A DNA stretch of 64,000 nucleotides, taken from positions 100,695 through 164,694 of the forward strand of contig JAGTRP010000013.1 in assembly GCA_018261935.1 (NCBI GenBank), given 5' to 3'. How positions within the stretch are numbered: the first letter of the stretch is position 1; every line of letters begins with the position of its first letter. Shown in pieces: positions 12,998-23,622 of this stretch. Below the pieces are notes generated by a model. The model was given only the letters and a program-made list of their open reading frames with translations. It did not search any database and was not told the origin of the DNA. The position numbers and the translations under genes were made by a program. Origin of the DNA: Rhodocyclaceae bacterium (lineage in GTDB: Bacteria > Pseudomonadota > Gammaproteobacteria > Burkholderiales > Rhodocyclaceae).

Positions 12998-14182
12998 TCA
13001 GATCATTTCGAGCGCCAAGGCGATCCCTTGTCCGCCTCCGATGCACAGGGTCACGATGCCCCGCTTCAGGCCATCGCGCCGCATCGAATGCAATAGCCGC
13101 GTGGCGAGCACGGCACCGGACGCCCCGATCGGATGGCCATGGGCGATCGCACCGCCTTCGACATTCACCACTTCCTGTGCGAATCCCAATTCCCGGGTGC
13201 AAGCAATCGCAATTGCCGCAAAGGCCTCATTGACCTCGACGCGGTCCACATTACCAGTCTGCCACCCCGCCCGCTGCAGGGCCTGCCGCACCGCTGGTAC
13301 GGGACCGATGCCAAAGAATCCCGGCTCGACAGCCGCCACGCCATAGGCGACCAGCCTGGCCATCGGCTTCAGGCTGTTGGCCTCGGCGAAGCTCCGTTCG
13401 GCTACGATCATCGCTGCAGCGGCGGTGTTCAATCCGGGCGAATTTCCGGCGGTGATCGTGCCGTCCTTGCGGAAGGCCGGTCTTAGCTTGGCAAGCGATT
13501 CGGTGGTGGTCTCCGGCCGGTTATGCTCGTCCTTGGCGAACAGTTCGGGCCCCTTGCGTCCCTTGACCTCCACGGGGACGATTTCGGCATCGAACTTCCC
13601 GGCCGCTTGGGCAGCCGCGAAGTTCCGCTGGGAGCGCAGGGCCCAGCCATCCTGGTCGCTACGGCTGATCCCGTACTTGGCGACCAGATCCTCGGTATGC
13701 CAACCCGAATGCTGGCCCGAAAAGGCGTCATTCAACCCATCGAGCAGCATGCTGTCGAACAGGGTGACATCCCCCATGCGCGCCCCCCAGCGGCCCTGAG
13801 GCATCAGGTAGGGCGCCATGTCCATGTTTTCCATGCCGCCGGCGATGGCGCAATCGGTGTAGCCGGCGAGGATTTCGGCCGCTGCCGAGGCGATGGCCTG
13901 GGCGCCCGATCCGCATACGCGGTTGACCGTCATTGCCGGCACCGCAACCGGCAGTCCGCCGCCCACGGCCGCCTGGCGTGCCGGGTTCATCTTGCTGCCG
14001 GCCTGGATCACCTGCCCGAGGACGACGGATTGCACCTTCTCCGTAGCCAGCCCGGAGCGCTTAAGAACCTCGCGGATTGCGACAGCGCCCAGCTCGGTCG
14101 CCGGCGTGCCTTTCAGGGTGCCACCATAGGTGCCGATGGGGGTACGGACCGGGTTGCACAGGACAACTTCACGACTAGCCAT
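12998..14182 (-). CDS. Acetyl-CoA acetyltransferase (thiolase)
   Basis: The 394-residue thiolase has the acyl-accepting C90 in NRVCGSGAQA, the GHPIGASGA motif (catalytic His) and the C-terminal CIGGGQG motif (second catalytic Cys). Length and motifs fit the acetoacetyl-CoA thiolase family (AtoB/PhaA-like): condensation of two acetyl-CoA or the reverse cleavage. The start at 14182 is chosen because it follows AAGGAGACGATC; the open frame extends further upstream without a better site. No phaB or other PHA or beta-oxidation gene is adjacent, so the pathway is uncertain. Confidence 0.92.
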   Translation of the reverse strand: MASREVVLCNPVRTPIGTYGGTLKGTPATELGAVAIREVLKRSGLATEKVQSVVLGQVIQAGSKMNPARQAAVGGGLPVAVPAMTVNRVCGSGAQAIASAAAEILAGYTDCAIAGGMENMDMAPYLMPQGRWGARMGDVTLFDSMLLDGLNDAFSGQHSGWHTEDLVAKYGISRSDQDGWALRSQRNFAAAQAAGKFDAEIVPVEVKGRKGPELFAKDEHNRPETTTESLAKLRPAFRKDGTITAGNSPGLNTAAAAMIVAERSFAEANSLKPMARLVAYGVAAVEPGFFGIGPVPAVRQALQRAGWQTGNVDRVEVNEAFAAIAIACTRELGFAQEVVNVEGGAIAHGHPIGASGAVLATRLLHSMRRDGLKRGIVTLCIGGGQGIALALEMI

Positions 14183-14391
14183 GATCGTCTCCTTCAAGGT
14201 TGAAGCTGTGCGAAAACCTTGCAATTCGCCCTCTGTGCGAATTTACAGCACACAAACCCTATGGATTAGGAGCACAAAGGCTCTTGAACACAGCTTCCTG
14301 GACTGGAAAAGTCCCATTGGTCTCGATAGACAACGGGGGCCGCAAAAGGTGCGGGAGCGGCAGCCGACGCATTCGCCGGCCCCGTCGCAGC

Positions 14392-14964
14392 CTAGCCCAG
14401 GCCGTTCAGCCGCTTTTCCAGCCGCTCCGCATCGGCCCTCAAGGCCTCGATTTCGGCACCCAGGCGCACAACTTCCCGCTTCGAGGCCACCAGCCCGGAT
14501 TCTTCGCTCAGGTACTCCGCTGTATTGGCGACGAGATTGGCGGCCGCCTGCTTCTGCCAGCCAAAAAATGCCTGGCCGGCGCGGGCCAGGCGGTGGGCGG
14601 CGATGTCCCCGACCACCTTCGACAAATCTTCCTCCACATCCCAGCGCAGGTTGCGGAAGACGAAGGCCAGGGTTTCCGTGAAGTCGGCGGCGCCGGACAG
14701 CCGAGCGGCGGCAAAGATGGATTGGCGGTCGAAGAGCAGCCGGAAGGGCGCATCCGCCGGCAGTTCGATGGTGACTGCGGGAGCTTCGCCGCCGATCTGT
14801 TCCAGGCGGCGGAAATAGCCTTCGCCATCCACCGCCAGGTCCAGCCGGACCGGCCCGCCCACCAGGCGCGCGTGCTGGCCGGCGAAGGGACGCAGCCGTT
14901 CCCGCGCCCAGCCTTCCCCCGCCAGCAGATGATTTAGGGCGGCGACCGCCCCGCGCGCCAGCAT
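14392..14964 (-). CDS. ubiJ: Ubiquinone biosynthesis accessory factor UbiJ (SCP2 domain)
   Basis: The 190-residue protein starts MLARGAVAALNHLLAGEGWARERL and has an SCP2-like lipid-binding N-terminal domain (RLDLAVDGEGYFRR) and a C-terminal coiled coil (LGAEIEALRADAERLEKRL). That is the UbiJ architecture. UbiJ is thought to present ubiquinone intermediates to the soluble Ubi complex. Its ATG overlaps the stop of the Tim44-like gene by one base. The usual ubiE-ubiJ-ubiB order is broken: ubiB is not in this window. Confidence 0.85.
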   Translation of the reverse strand: MLARGAVAALNHLLAGEGWARERLRPFAGQHARLVGGPVRLDLAVDGEGYFRRLEQIGGEAPAVTIELPADAPFRLLFDRQSIFAAARLSGAADFTETLAFVFRNLRWDVEEDLSKVVGDIAAHRLARAGQAFFGWQKQAAANLVANTAEYLSEESGLVASKREVVRLGAEIEALRADAERLEKRLNGLG

Positions 14965-15842
14965 CAGTTGAGCTGCTGGATGCCGGCTACCTGCCAGCCG
15001 CGGCCGCCGTCGGCAGGCTTGACCAGGTTCCAGACTTCGTCGAAGGCCTCCACCGGGCCGTTCTTCTCTTCCCGGATGGTGCCGTGGAAACGGACGCTGG
15101 CGATGTGCCGGGCAGGCTCGCTCACCACTTCGAGGACTTCCGCTTCCAGGGCGATCACGTCGGTTTGCTGGGCAGCGCCGCGGCGATCGTCCATGTCGAG
15201 CTTGATCTCGGCGAACATTTCCGGCGTGGTGAATTCCCGGATATCCTCCAGGTTGCCGGCGTCGTTGGCGGCCTGGAGGCGCAGGAAATTGACCTTGGCG
15301 ATGCGCAGGAAGCCCTCGGTGTCGAAATCGGCCGGGACATTGCGCGCGATCGGCGCGAAGCTCCTGGCTTCGCTGCCGCCCTCGGGCTGGAAGCGGCTCT
15401 CTGGCGCGGTGGCCGGGGCCATGGCGGGTCCGCCGACGCCCGCATATTGCAGGGGCTCCTGGGCCGGCTGCGGCTGCTGGCGGCGGAAGATCAGCTTGAA
15501 GACGAAGACCGCCGCCATCACCAGCAGCAGGATCATGACGAAATTGCCCAGCCCCTCGCCCATGCCGAAATGGGAGAAGAGGGCGGCCAGGCCAATGCCG
15601 GCGGCGAGGCCGGCCAGGGGGCCCAGCCAGTTGCGTTTCTGGGGCTGGGCCGCGGCGGTCTGGGGCGGGGTGGCCTGCTGGGCCGGCGCCGCCTGCTGGG
15701 GCGCCGCCTGGCGCTGCTGGGTCACCGATTCCCGCTGCATGCCGCGGGAGGCGCCGCCGCCCAGCCGCTTGGCTTCGGCGTCCTGCACTGTGATCCCCAG
15801 GGCGAGGAGGGCGGCACAGGCCATCATCAGGATTTTCTTCAT
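14964..15842 (-). CDS. Tim44-like domain membrane protein
   Basis: The 292-residue protein has a signal peptide (MKKILMMACAALLALGITVQDAEA), a Gln/Ala/Pro-rich stretch (about residues 38-70), a hydrophobic pair of membrane segments (about 72-118) and a C-terminal Tim44-like domain (about 165-290, ending RGWQVAGIQQLN). Tim44-like domains bind membranes; the bacterial role is unknown. Here it sits between ubiE and ubiJ and overlaps ubiJ, which suggests a role at the membrane in quinone synthesis. That link is inference. Confidence 0.8.
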   Translation of the reverse strand: MKKILMMACAALLALGITVQDAEAKRLGGGASRGMQRESVTQQRQAAPQQAAPAQQATPPQTAAAQPQKRNWLGPLAGLAAGIGLAALFSHFGMGEGLGNFVMILLLVMAAVFVFKLIFRRQQPQPAQEPLQYAGVGGPAMAPATAPESRFQPEGGSEARSFAPIARNVPADFDTEGFLRIAKVNFLRLQAANDAGNLEDIREFTTPEMFAEIKLDMDDRRGAAQQTDVIALEAEVLEVVSEPARHIASVRFHGTIREEKNGPVEAFDEVWNLVKPADGGRGWQVAGIQQLN

Positions 15843-15862
15843 GGTCTCTCCTTCGAAGAGGG

Positions 15863-16600
15863 TCAGAACTTGTAGCCGCGGTGCAGGGCCACCACACCGA
15901 AGCTCAGGTTGAAATATTCGACTTTCTCCAATCCGGCCTCTTCCATCATGGCCTTGAGCTCTTCCTGGCCCGGGTGCACCCGGATGGACTCCGACAGGTA
16001 GCGATAGCTGTCCTCGTCATTGGTCACCAGCTTGCCGATCCGGGGAATCACCTGGAAGGAGTAAAAGTCGTAGAGGGGAGCCAGGGGTTTCCAGACATGG
16101 GAAAACTCCAGCACCAGCAGGCGGCCACCCGGGCGCAGGACGCGCCGCATTTCGGCCAGGGCCTTGTCCTTGTGGGTCATGTTGCGCAGGCCGAAGGCCA
16201 CCGTCACGCAATCGAACCAGTTGTCCGGGAAGGGCAGCTTCTCGGCGTCGCACTGGGTCGCCGCCACCGGGTAGCCGCGATCCAGGAGGCGGTCCCGGCC
16301 CCGGGTCAGCATGGCGTTGTTGATATCGGTGAGCCACACCTGGCCGCTCTTGCCGACCTTCTTGGCGAAGGCCAGGGAGAGGTCGCCGGTGCCTCCCGCC
16401 ACGTCCAGCACCCGGGAGCCCTCGCGGATGCCGCTGCGCTGGATGGTGAAGGCCTTCCAGAGCCGGTGCATGCCGCCGGACATGAGGTCGTTCATGAGAT
16501 CGTAGCGGCTGGCCACCGAATCGAAGACGTCGGCGACGCGCTGGGCCTTTTCATGCTCGGCGACCGTCTGGTAGCCGAAATGGGTCTTGTTGTCTGACAT
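15863..16600 (-). CDS. ubiE: Demethylmenaquinone/2-methoxy-6-polyprenyl-benzoquinol methyltransferase UbiE
   Basis: The 245-residue class I methyltransferase has the UbiE signatures [20 protein letters not shown] motif [17 protein letters not shown], and [24 protein letters not shown]. It carries out the C-methylation step of ubiquinone (and menaquinone, if made). The start at 16600 ([13 protein letters not shown]) matches the family N-terminus; the longer open frame upstream overlaps the DUF971 gene and is not coding in this frame. Confidence 0.96.
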   Translation of the reverse strand: MSDNKTHFGYQTVAEHEKAQRVADVFDSVASRYDLMNDLMSGGMHRLWKAFTIQRSGIREGSRVLDVAGGTGDLSLAFAKKVGKSGQVWLTDINNAMLTRGRDRLLDRGYPVAATQCDAEKLPFPDNWFDCVTVAFGLRNMTHKDKALAEMRRVLRPGGRLLVLEFSHVWKPLAPLYDFYSFQVIPRIGKLVTNDEDSYRYLSESIRVHPGQEELKAMMEEAGLEKVEYFNLSFGVVALHRGYKF

Positions 16601-16604
16601 GGTT

Positions 16605-17027
16605 TCAGTGATGGTGACCGCAGCCGCCCTTGGCGGCTGGCTTGGTGCTGGTGTCAAGGTCGCGGGAAAGGCCCTGGGCTTCGAGCGCCTGCAGGTACTG
16701 CTGCCAGAGCTCGTCGCGGTGGACGCCCAGGTTGTGGAGGAGATCCCAGGAATAAATGCCGCTGTCGTGGCCGTCGCTGAACACCAGCTTGATGGCGTAG
16801 GTGCCCACCGGCTCGATGCCTTCGATGGCCACATCGCGCTTTCCGGTCTGCAGCGTTTCCTGCCCCGGTCCATGGCCGCGGGCCTCGGCAGAAGGCGTGA
16901 ACACCCGCAGGAACTCGCAGGAAAGCTCGAAGCGCTCGCCGCTCTCATAGGCCAGTTCCAGGGTGCGGGACTGCTTGTGCAACTTGATGTCCGTCGGGAT
17001 CGGCGTGTCTTTTTCGATGCCTGCCAT
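16605..17027 (-). CDS. DUF971 protein with metal-binding-like tail
   Basis: The 140-residue protein matches the DUF971 / gamma-butyrobetaine hydroxylase N-terminal-like family: [29 protein letters not shown] and the closing IYSWDLLH segment. It ends in CGHHH, a possible metal-binding tail. It lies 4 bp upstream of ubiE on the same strand, so the two are co-transcribed. DUF971 proteins often sit beside ubi or Fe-S assembly genes; the function is not established. Confidence 0.85.
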   Translation of the reverse strand: MAGIEKDTPIPTDIKLHKQSRTLELAYESGERFELSCEFLRVFTPSAEARGHGPGQETLQTGKRDVAIEGIEPVGTYAIKLVFSDGHDSGIYSWDLLHNLGVHRDELWQQYLQALEAQGLSRDLDTSTKPAAKGGCGHHH

Positions 17028-17090
17028 GGTCTCCTCCAGTAGGGAAGCGCTAGTGTACCGTACTCCCGCCGGGTGCCGCGACGGGATGGA

Positions 17091-18683
17091 TCAAACGGTT
17101 TCGAAGCTGACCCGCTCGAAATCCATCCCCCGCTGCAGGAGATTTTTCACCCGCACCCGCCACAGGCCGCCGGCATGGATTTCGAACACCCGGCTGGCCT
17201 GGTAGGTGCCAGTGGGCAGAAGGAGGCAGCCCTTGTCCGCCAGGCCGGCCACCGGCGACAGGAGGAAACCCCGCACAAAGGGTTGCTCCCGCTCCTGCCC
17301 CGAACCCTGCATCCGTACTGCCACCCCGGCGGGCAGCCCGGGCAGCACGGCCACCCCCGCCACCAAACCGCCGCTGTGCTCCTGCATGAGCCAGGTCGAG
17401 TATCCCAGCAGGAACTTGCCCCCGTCCGGGGGGCAGAGCGCGAGGAGCTGGCCGTGGGACATCTTCTGGCCGGCCATGGAGCGGGCTAGGCGGAAGCCGT
17501 TGGCGGAGTGGTTGATCACATCCCAGGAGTCCACGTCGTAGTCCTCGTCCGGCCGGAAGCAGGGGCGCTGGCCCGGGACATTGCGTTCCCGGAAGGAAAA
17601 GGCCAGGGCGAACTCGTCCCGGGAGTACGTATTCCCCACCAGGGGTTGTTCGAAGGGCCGTCCGGAAACAAAGAAATGGCTGGCCTCGAAGCCGGTGCAC
17701 ACGCGGGCTGTCCCCGATGTGGCGAAGCGCCGGAACCGGCGGGCCGCCGCCAATTGGCTCCAGGGCCGCACCAGCTGCTCCAGGAGGGCGATGACATGGC
17801 TCGACCGCTCCTCACCCAGGCCCAGTCGGGTAGCCGAGACCTTCTGCCGCAGTTCCTTGAGCACGTTGCCGACTTTGGCGGCCAACCGGGAAGTATCGAG
17901 ACGGCGCCGGTCGACTCCCTCGGGCCGGCCTTCCTCCAGGGGGTGCAGCCCGGCATCCCGGGTCAGTTCGACGACGTAGGGAGGCGACTCACCGTCCGCC
18001 AGGTGCTCCACCGATACCAGGGGAGCCCACAGGCCGGCCCAGCGCCGGATCAGGTTGATGTCCCGGACGGTATGGCTGTAGGGGCTGGCCACCTCGATCA
18101 GGAGGGAGGCCACGTAGGCCGCGCTGCAATGGGTCGTGGAATCGTCGCCGCCATTGGCTACCGGAGTCGTGGCCACCCCCAGTTGCTCGGCAGCCTCGTA
18201 ATAGCCGTGGAGATCGAGCCAGACGCCTTCGGGCAGCTCCCGCCGGGCCCGGTAGTGTTCGAGGATGATCATCCCGGTGCCGTGCAGGGAACGCTGCAGG
18301 ATGGTGGCACGCCGGCCGCCGTAGCCGGGATCGCCGGGGCTGGCCGGGTCCCGGGCGGCACAGAGGGCGTAGGCCTTGATCAGCTTGTGCCAGGTGGCCA
18401 CCACCCGCTGGAAGATCCGGTCTTCCAGCTCCCCGAGCACCAGGGGCTTGTCATGGCACCTGCGGGCCAGTTCCTCCTGGACGAAGGCCAGGGGCCCCCG
18501 TAGATGCTCCAGCAGGGCCATGGACCCGGCATGGTCCAGGGGCGCCGCCAGGAAGTTGTCCAGGAACTGATTGATCTGCTCGTTCGCCACCGAAGGGTTG
18601 GCCAGGGGCAGGCGGGATATGTAATCCATGCCCGCCTGTAAATCGCGAAAGCCCAGCAAGAGCGGCGGCAGGGTTGGAAACAC
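17091..18683 (-). CDS. Large protein with a PilZ-like C-terminal region
   Basis: The 530-residue cytoplasmic protein has no signal peptide. I do not recognise the N-terminal 300 residues, which are helical. Near residues 314-320 there is an Arg-rich RRFRRF segment, and residues 391-396 read NHSANG followed by FRLAR. These resemble the RxxxR and (D/N)xSxxG motifs by which PilZ domains bind cyclic di-GMP. The spacing (about 75 residues) is longer than usual, so the domain would be an atypical or insertion-bearing PilZ. Function unknown. Confidence 0.6.
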   Translation of the reverse strand: MFPTLPPLLLGFRDLQAGMDYISRLPLANPSVANEQINQFLDNFLAAPLDHAGSMALLEHLRGPLAFVQEELARRCHDKPLVLGELEDRIFQRVVATWHKLIKAYALCAARDPASPGDPGYGGRRATILQRSLHGTGMIILEHYRARRELPEGVWLDLHGYYEAAEQLGVATTPVANGGDDSTTHCSAAYVASLLIEVASPYSHTVRDINLIRRWAGLWAPLVSVEHLADGESPPYVVELTRDAGLHPLEEGRPEGVDRRRLDTSRLAAKVGNVLKELRQKVSATRLGLGEERSSHVIALLEQLVRPWSQLAAARRFRRFATSGTARVCTGFEASHFFVSGRPFEQPLVGNTYSRDEFALAFSFRERNVPGQRPCFRPDEDYDVDSWDVINHSANGFRLARSMAGQKMSHGQLLALCPPDGGKFLLGYSTWLMQEHSGGLVAGVAVLPGLPAGVAVRMQGSGQEREQPFVRGFLLSPVAGLADKGCLLLPTGTYQASRVFEIHAGGLWRVRVKNLLQRGMDFERVSFETV

Positions 18684-18704
18684 GGCCTCGTCTCCAGTTA
18701 ATTG

Positions 18705-19121
18705 TCATACCAGGGACAATACACGACTGACGGCAGCTTGCAACTGGGCGTCGTCCACCGCCGGGCGCGGAATCACCTCTTCCCGCTGCACCTTGCCCCA
18801 GATGGGGTCAGGGAAATGGCGGTCGTCCCGCCAGCGCGGAATGACGTGCCAATGCACATGGGGCGTCATGTTGCCGAGGCTGGCGACATTCACCTTGTCC
18901 GGGGCAAAAAGCGCCCGCACCACTGACTCGACCCCGAACACCACAGCCATCAAGTATCGCCGCTCTTCCGGGGTGAGATCGGTCATCTCCCGCACGTGAC
19001 GGTTCCAGATCACCCGGCAGAAGCCGGGATAATGGGGATCGGCGATCCGCACCACGCGGCAGTCCGCCGACTGCCAGAGCACCGTTCCCCCCGGGGTGTC
19101 GCACAACTCGCATACAGCCAT
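18705..19121 (-). CDS. HIT family nucleotide hydrolase
   Basis: The 138-residue protein contains the histidine triad HVHWHVIPRW and an N-terminal CELC pair. HIT proteins hydrolyse or transfer nucleotides from dinucleoside polyphosphates or aminoacyl-adenylates through the central His. Length and motif placement are normal. A GAGGAAACAG ribosome-binding site precedes the ATG. Confidence 0.92.
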   Translation of the reverse strand: MAVCELCDTPGGTVLWQSADCRVVRIADPHYPGFCRVIWNRHVREMTDLTPEERRYLMAVVFGVESVVRALFAPDKVNVASLGNMTPHVHWHVIPRWRDDRHFPDPIWGKVQREEVIPRPAVDDAQLQAAVSRVLSLV

Positions 19122-19162
19122 CTGTTTCCTCTTTTTCGTGAAAGCCTGCGGACCAACAGGCG

Positions 19163-19188
19163 AAAAAAAAGGGGCGTTGCCGCCCCTT
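19163..19188 (-). terminator. Intrinsic terminator of the FAD/Fe-S oxidase gene
   Basis: Read on the minus strand: AAGGGGCG, loop GCAA, CGCCCC and then an uninterrupted eight-T run. It starts 6 bp after the stop codon at 19195, separating the oxidase from the HIT gene. Confidence 0.88.
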
Positions 19189-19194
19189 CCTGGC

Positions 19195-22100
19195 TTAGAG
19201 CAGGACCCTTTCGATCCCGCCGCTGTTGGCCTTGGAGACGTATTCCGCCATCCAGTTCTCCCCGAGCAGGTGCTTGGCCATTTCCACCACGATGTAGTCG
19301 GCCTTGATGCCGCCGGCGTCGTCCTCGTAGCGGCTAAGACCCTGCAGGCAGGCGGGGCAGGAGGTCAGGATTTTGACATCGCCGTGGAAACCCTCGGCCT
19401 GCAACCGCCCGACGCCTTTCTCGATCTCCTCCTGCTTCCGGAATTTCACCTGGGTGGCGATATCCGGGCGGGCATAGGCGAAGGAGCCCGAATCGCCGCA
19501 GCAGCGGTCGGACAGGGGTACCGGCTGGCCCATGAGTTGGTTGGCCACCTGCAAGGGGGCATAGGTCTTCATGGGGGTATGGCAGGGGTCGTGGTACATG
19601 TAGCGGGTGCCATTGACCCCCTCCAGCTTGACGCCCTTTTCCAGCAGGTACTCGTGGATGTCCAGGAGCCGGCAGCCCGGGAATATCTTCTCGAACTCGT
19701 ACTTCTGGAGCTGATCCATGCAGGTGCCGCAGGATACGATCACCGTCTTGATGTCCAGATAGTTCAGGGTGTTGGCCACCCGGTGGAAGAGCACCCGGTT
19801 GTCGGTAGTGATCTTCTGGCCCTTGTCCTGTTCCCCGGCCGCCGTCTGGGGATAGCCGCAACAGAGGTAGCCCGGCGGCAGCACGGTGGTGGCGCCGATG
19901 TCGTAGAGCATGGCCTGGGTAGCCAGGCCCACCTGGGAGAAGAGCCGCTCGGAGCCGCAGCCCGGGAAATAGAAGACGGCATCCGATTCCTCGGTGGTCT
20001 TCCTGGGATTGCGGATCACCGGAATGACCGTATCGTCCTCGATATCGAGCAGGGCCCGGGAGGCACGCTTGGGCAGGTTGCCGGGCATGGGCCGGTTGAG
20101 GAAGTGGATGACCTGGGCCTTGACCGTCGGGCGGCCGACGGTAGCCGGCGGATGGACGCGGGTTTCCCGCACCATCCCGATTCCCTTGGCCAGCCGGTAG
20201 GCCAGGCGCTGGGCCTTGAATCCCCAGTTCATCATGGCGGTACGCATGAGCTTGATGGTGGCCGGGTCCTTCAGGCTCAAGAAAGCCATGGAGACCGCCG
20301 TCCCGGGTACGAAGCGCTTCTTGTCCTGCTCCCGCAGGAAATTGCGCATGGCCACCGAGACATCGCCGAAGTCGATATCCACCGGGCAGGGCTTCACGCA
20401 GCGGTGGCAGACCGTGCAGTGGTCGGCCACGTCGTTGAACTCGTCGAAGTGCTGCAGGGAGATGCCGCGCCGGGTCTGCTCCTCGTAGAGGAAAGCCTCG
20501 ATCAGGAGCGAAGTGCCGAGGATCTTGTTCCGCGGCGAGTAGAGCAGGTTGGCCCGGGGCACGTGGGTGGAGCACACCGGCTTGCATTTGCCGCAGCGCA
20601 GGCAGTCCTTGATCATGTCGGAAATGTGGCCGACTTCGGACTGCTCCATGATCAGGGATTCGGTGCCCAGCAGGCTGAACGAGGGCGTGTAGGCATTGGT
20701 GAGGTCGCCGCCGGGCATGAGCTTGCCCTTGTTGAAGCGGCCCTCCGGGTCCACCTTCTGCTTGTAGGCCCGGAAGGGGGCGATCTCGTCTTCCGACAGG
20801 AATTCCAGCTTGGTGATGCCGATGCCGTGCTCGCCGGAGATGACCCCGTCCAGGGAGCGGGCCAGGTGCATGATGCGCTCCACGGCCCGGTTGGCCGTCT
20901 GCAGCATCTGGTAATTGTCCGAATTGACCGGGATGTTGGTGTGCACGTTGCCGTCGCCGGCGTGCATGTGGAGCGCCACGAACACCCGGCCCCGCAGCAC
21001 TTCCTTGTGCAGGGCTTCGATGCGCTCGACGATGGGGCGGTAGAAGACGCCGTCGAAAATGGTCTCGAGCAGGGGCTTCAGCTCCGTCTTCCAGGACACC
21101 CGGACGGAGTAGTCCTGGAGGCGGTGGAAGAGCCGCGGCTCGGCGGCCCGGTTGGTCAGCTCCCCGGCCTGGACGCCGAATTCGGCGAAACGGGCCTCGG
21201 CCTGGGCCAAGGGCAGGTCCAGGTTGTCCAGGAGCCACTGCCAGCGGGCGCGCACCGCGGCCACGGTGTCGAGGGCCGCCTGGCGGCGGTCGCCGATGAG
21301 GACGTCCTTGTCCAGGGCCACGTCGCCGGCATGCAGCGGCAGCTCGCCGGAGAGGAACTCCGTGAGGGCGTCGCAGAGGTCGAGCTTGTTGCGGATGGAA
21401 AGCTCGATGTTGATGCGCTCGATGCCGTCGCAGTAGTCGCCCATGCGGGGCAGGGGGATCACCACGTCCTCGTTCACCTTGAAGGCATTGGTGTGGCGGG
21501 AGATGGCGGCGGTGCGGGAACGGTCGAGCCAGAATTTCTTGCGGGTTTCCGGGGTGACGGCGATGAAGCCCTCGGCGGCGCGGGCGTTGCACATGCGCAC
21601 CACCTCGCTGGCGGCGGCCATCACCGCATCCTCGTCATGGCCCACCAGGTCGCCGATCAGCACCATCTTCGGGCGGCCGTGGCGCTTGGCCTTGGTGGCG
21701 TAGCCCACCGCCTTCACGTAGCGCTCGTCCAGGTGCTCCAGGCCGGCGAGCTGGACCCCGGCGGCATGGCCGGCGCCCCCCGGCTTGAAGTAGTCGGTGA
21801 TCTCGACGATGGCGGGCACCGCTTCCCGCACCTGGCCGAAGAACTCCAGGCAGACGGTGCGGGTGATGGGCGGCATCTTGTGGAGCACCCAGCGGGCGGC
21901 GACGATGATGCCGTCGGTGCCTTCCTTCTGGACGCCGGGGACGCCCCCCAGGAACTTGTCGGTGACGTCCTTGCCCAGGCCCGTCTTGCGGCAGGCGGCG
22001 CCGGGCAGGGCGAGGATTTCCTCGGCCAGGAGCTTCTTGCCGCTGGGGTCGAAGCGCTTGAGGCGGAACTCCACCTTCTCCTGCTCGTGGATCTTGCCGA

Positions 22101-23091
22101 AATTGTGCTTGAGGCGCTCCACCTCCAGCCAGTTGCCGTCCGGCGTGACCATCTTCCACCAGGCCAGGTTGTCCAGGGCGGTGCCCCAGAGGACGGCCTT
22201 CTTGCCGCCGGCGTTCATGGCGATGTTGCCGCCGATGCAGGAGGCGCTGGCCGAGGTGGGGTCCACCGCGAAGACGCGGCCCGCCGCCGAGGCGGCTTCG
22301 GACACCCGGTCGGTGACCACGCCGGCGCCGGTGCGGATGGTGGCATAGGGCTGGTCGTGGCCGGGGAGGACGGTCTGTTCCACCGGCCCGATGCCGATGA
22401 GCTTCTCGGTGTTGATGACCGCCGAGTAGGGGCTCAGGGGCACGGCGCCGCCGGTGTAGCCGGTGCCGCCGCCCCGGGGAATGATGGTGAGCCCGGCCTC
22501 GATGCAGCCCCGCACTAGGGGCCCGATCTCTTCCTCGGTATCCGGGGTCAGCACCACGAAGGGATATTCGACGCGCCAGTCGGTGGCGTCCGTCACATGG
22601 GAGACCCGGGCCAGGCCGTCGAAGCAGATGTTGTCCTTGCGGGTGTGCTTGCCGAGGACGCGCAGGACCTTGCGGCGCAGTTCCAGGGTTTCGCCGAAAT
22701 GGGCGGCGAAGCGGTCCACCGCCTCATGGGCCGCGGCCACCAGGCGCTTGACCTTGGCGGCCCGTTCCGGGTCCTCGCCCTCGGTGGCCTCCCGGCGCTT
22801 TTCCACTTCCCGCAGGCGATGGCGCAGGGCCTCCACCAGGGCATCCCGGCGCTCCCGGTTGGCCAGCAGGTCGTCCTCCAGGTAGGGGTTGCGCTGCACC
22901 ACCCAGATGTCCCCCAGGACTTCGTAGAGCATGCGGGCCGAGCGGCCGGTGACCCGTTCCGCCCGCAGTTCGTCCAGCACGCGCCAGTTGTCGGCGCCGA
23001 GCAGGCGAATGACGATTTCGCGGTCGGAAAACGAGGTGTAGTTGTAGGGGATTTCGCGCAAGCGGGCAGTCATGGCGGCAGCCGGGTCCAT
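19195..23091 (-). CDS. Giant FAD-linked oxidase / Fe-S oxidoreductase (DUF3683-type, GlcD-GlcF-like fusion)
   Basis: About 1298 residues. The N-terminal ~170 residues are a DUF3683-like region. Next come a FAD-binding PCMH domain ([16 protein letters not shown]) and a FAD-oxidase C-terminal domain. A two-cluster ferredoxin segment follows ([11 protein letters not shown] and [12 protein letters not shown]). Two cysteine-rich CCG domains close it ([27 protein letters not shown]). This joins in one chain what GlcD/Dld and GlcF do separately, so oxidation of a 2-hydroxyacid (D-lactate or glycolate type) with electrons passed to the quinone pool is the likely role. Substrate is inference. The start is 23091 or 23073 ([11 protein letters not shown]); neither has a good ribosome-binding site. 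Confidence 0.9.
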   Translation of the reverse strand: MDPAAAMTARLREIPYNYTSFSDREIVIRLLGADNWRVLDELRAERVTGRSARMLYEVLGDIWVVQRNPYLEDDLLANRERRDALVEALRHRLREVEKRREATEGEDPERAAKVKRLVAAAHEAVDRFAAHFGETLELRRKVLRVLGKHTRKDNICFDGLARVSHVTDATDWRVEYPFVVLTPDTEEEIGPLVRGCIEAGLTIIPRGGGTGYTGGAVPLSPYSAVINTEKLIGIGPVEQTVLPGHDQPYATIRTGAGVVTDRVSEAASAAGRVFAVDPTSASASCIGGNIAMNAGGKKAVLWGTALDNLAWWKMVTPDGNWLEVERLKHNFGKIHEQEKVEFRLKRFDPSGKKLLAEEILALPGAACRKTGLGKDVTDKFLGGVPGVQKEGTDGIIVAARWVLHKMPPITRTVCLEFFGQVREAVPAIVEITDYFKPGGAGHAAGVQLAGLEHLDERYVKAVGYATKAKRHGRPKMVLIGDLVGHDEDAVMAAASEVVRMCNARAAEGFIAVTPETRKKFWLDRSRTAAISRHTNAFKVNEDVVIPLPRMGDYCDGIERINIELSIRNKLDLCDALTEFLSGELPLHAGDVALDKDVLIGDRRQAALDTVAAVRARWQWLLDNLDLPLAQAEARFAEFGVQAGELTNRAAEPRLFHRLQDYSVRVSWKTELKPLLETIFDGVFYRPIVERIEALHKEVLRGRVFVALHMHAGDGNVHTNIPVNSDNYQMLQTANRAVERIMHLARSLDGVISGEHGIGITKLEFLSEDEIAPFRAYKQKVDPEGRFNKGKLMPGGDLTNAYTPSFSLLGTESLIMEQSEVGHISDMIKDCLRCGKCKPVCSTHVPRANLLYSPRNKILGTSLLIEAFLYEEQTRRGISLQHFDEFNDVADHCTVCHRCVKPCPVDIDFGDVSVAMRNFLREQDKKRFVPGTAVSMAFLSLKDPATIKLMRTAMMNWGFKAQRLAYRLAKGIGMVRETRVHPPATVGRPTVKAQVIHFLNRPMPGNLPKRASRALLDIEDDTVIPVIRNPRKTTEESDAVFYFPGCGSERLFSQVGLATQAMLYDIGATTVLPPGYLCCGYPQTAAGEQDKGQKITTDNRVLFHRVANTLNYLDIKTVIVSCGTCMDQLQKYEFEKIFPGCRLLDIHEYLLEKGVKLEGVNGTRYMYHDPCHTPMKTYAPLQVANQLMGQPVPLSDRCCGDSGSFAYARPDIATQVKFRKQEEIEKGVGRLQAEGFHGDVKILTSCPACLQGLSRYEDDAGGIKADYIVVEMAKHLLGENWMAEYVSKANSGGIERVLL

Positions 23092-23170
23092 CAAAAGAGT
23101 AATTTTATCGTATTGCGACGCAACACGCGGACGGACATAGACTGGGCGGGGTAAGGTAAGTTCAGGCGGG

Positions 23171-23587
23171 CTATGCCGCCTGGGCCACCAGCCAGTAGCG
23201 CAGGAACTTCCCCGCCGCCATGAACAGGCAGCAGGGCAGCCAGTGCAGGCGCAGCCAGCCGGCTGCCAGGCACAGGGCATCGCCGACGATGGGCAGCCAG
23301 GACAGGAGCAGGATGGGGCTGCCCCAGCGCTCCACCTTATCCCGGTGGGGCAGATTATCCAGCCTCCGCCACTTGGGGAGCACCCGTCCGCCCCACCAGG
23401 AGGTCATGGCCCCGGCGGTATTGCCCAGGGTGGCGAACATCACCGCCGGCCACAGCTCGGCCGGATGCTGGCGCAGGAAGACCCACAACAGAGCCTCCGA
23501 ACCGCCCGGCAGCACCGTCGCCGAAAGAAAACTGGCCGCCAGAAGGCCCCAAAGCCCTGTTCCGGCCGTGACGTCAACCCACTCCAA
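23171..23587 (-). CDS. YqaA family membrane protein (VTT/DedA-like)
   Basis: The 138-residue membrane protein resembles Yqa[21 protein letters not shown] near the N-terminus, [15 protein letters not shown] in the middle and a C-terminal pair of hydrophobic helices. This is a short relative of the DedA/SNARE-associated (VTT) superfamily. Members of that superfamily have been linked to lipid scrambling and membrane homeostasis. It diverges from ilvA with only 35 bp between the starts. Confidence 0.82.
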   Translation of the reverse strand: MEWVDVTAGTGLWGLLAASFLSATVLPGGSEALLWVFLRQHPAELWPAVMFATLGNTAGAMTSWWGGRVLPKWRRLDNLPHRDKVERWGSPILLLSWLPIVGDALCLAAGWLRLHWLPCCLFMAAGKFLRYWLVAQAA

Positions 23588-23622
23588 CCTTTAGAATCCT
23601 GTTTTGCCCAGAGGAAAGCACC

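Noticed and set aside
19096..22518. 1140-codon open frame on the plus strand opposite the FAD/Fe-S oxidase
   Set aside because: It has a low-complexity Gly/His/Val/Leu-rich composition typical of an antisense shadow in GC-rich DNA, while the opposite strand has clear domain motifs.
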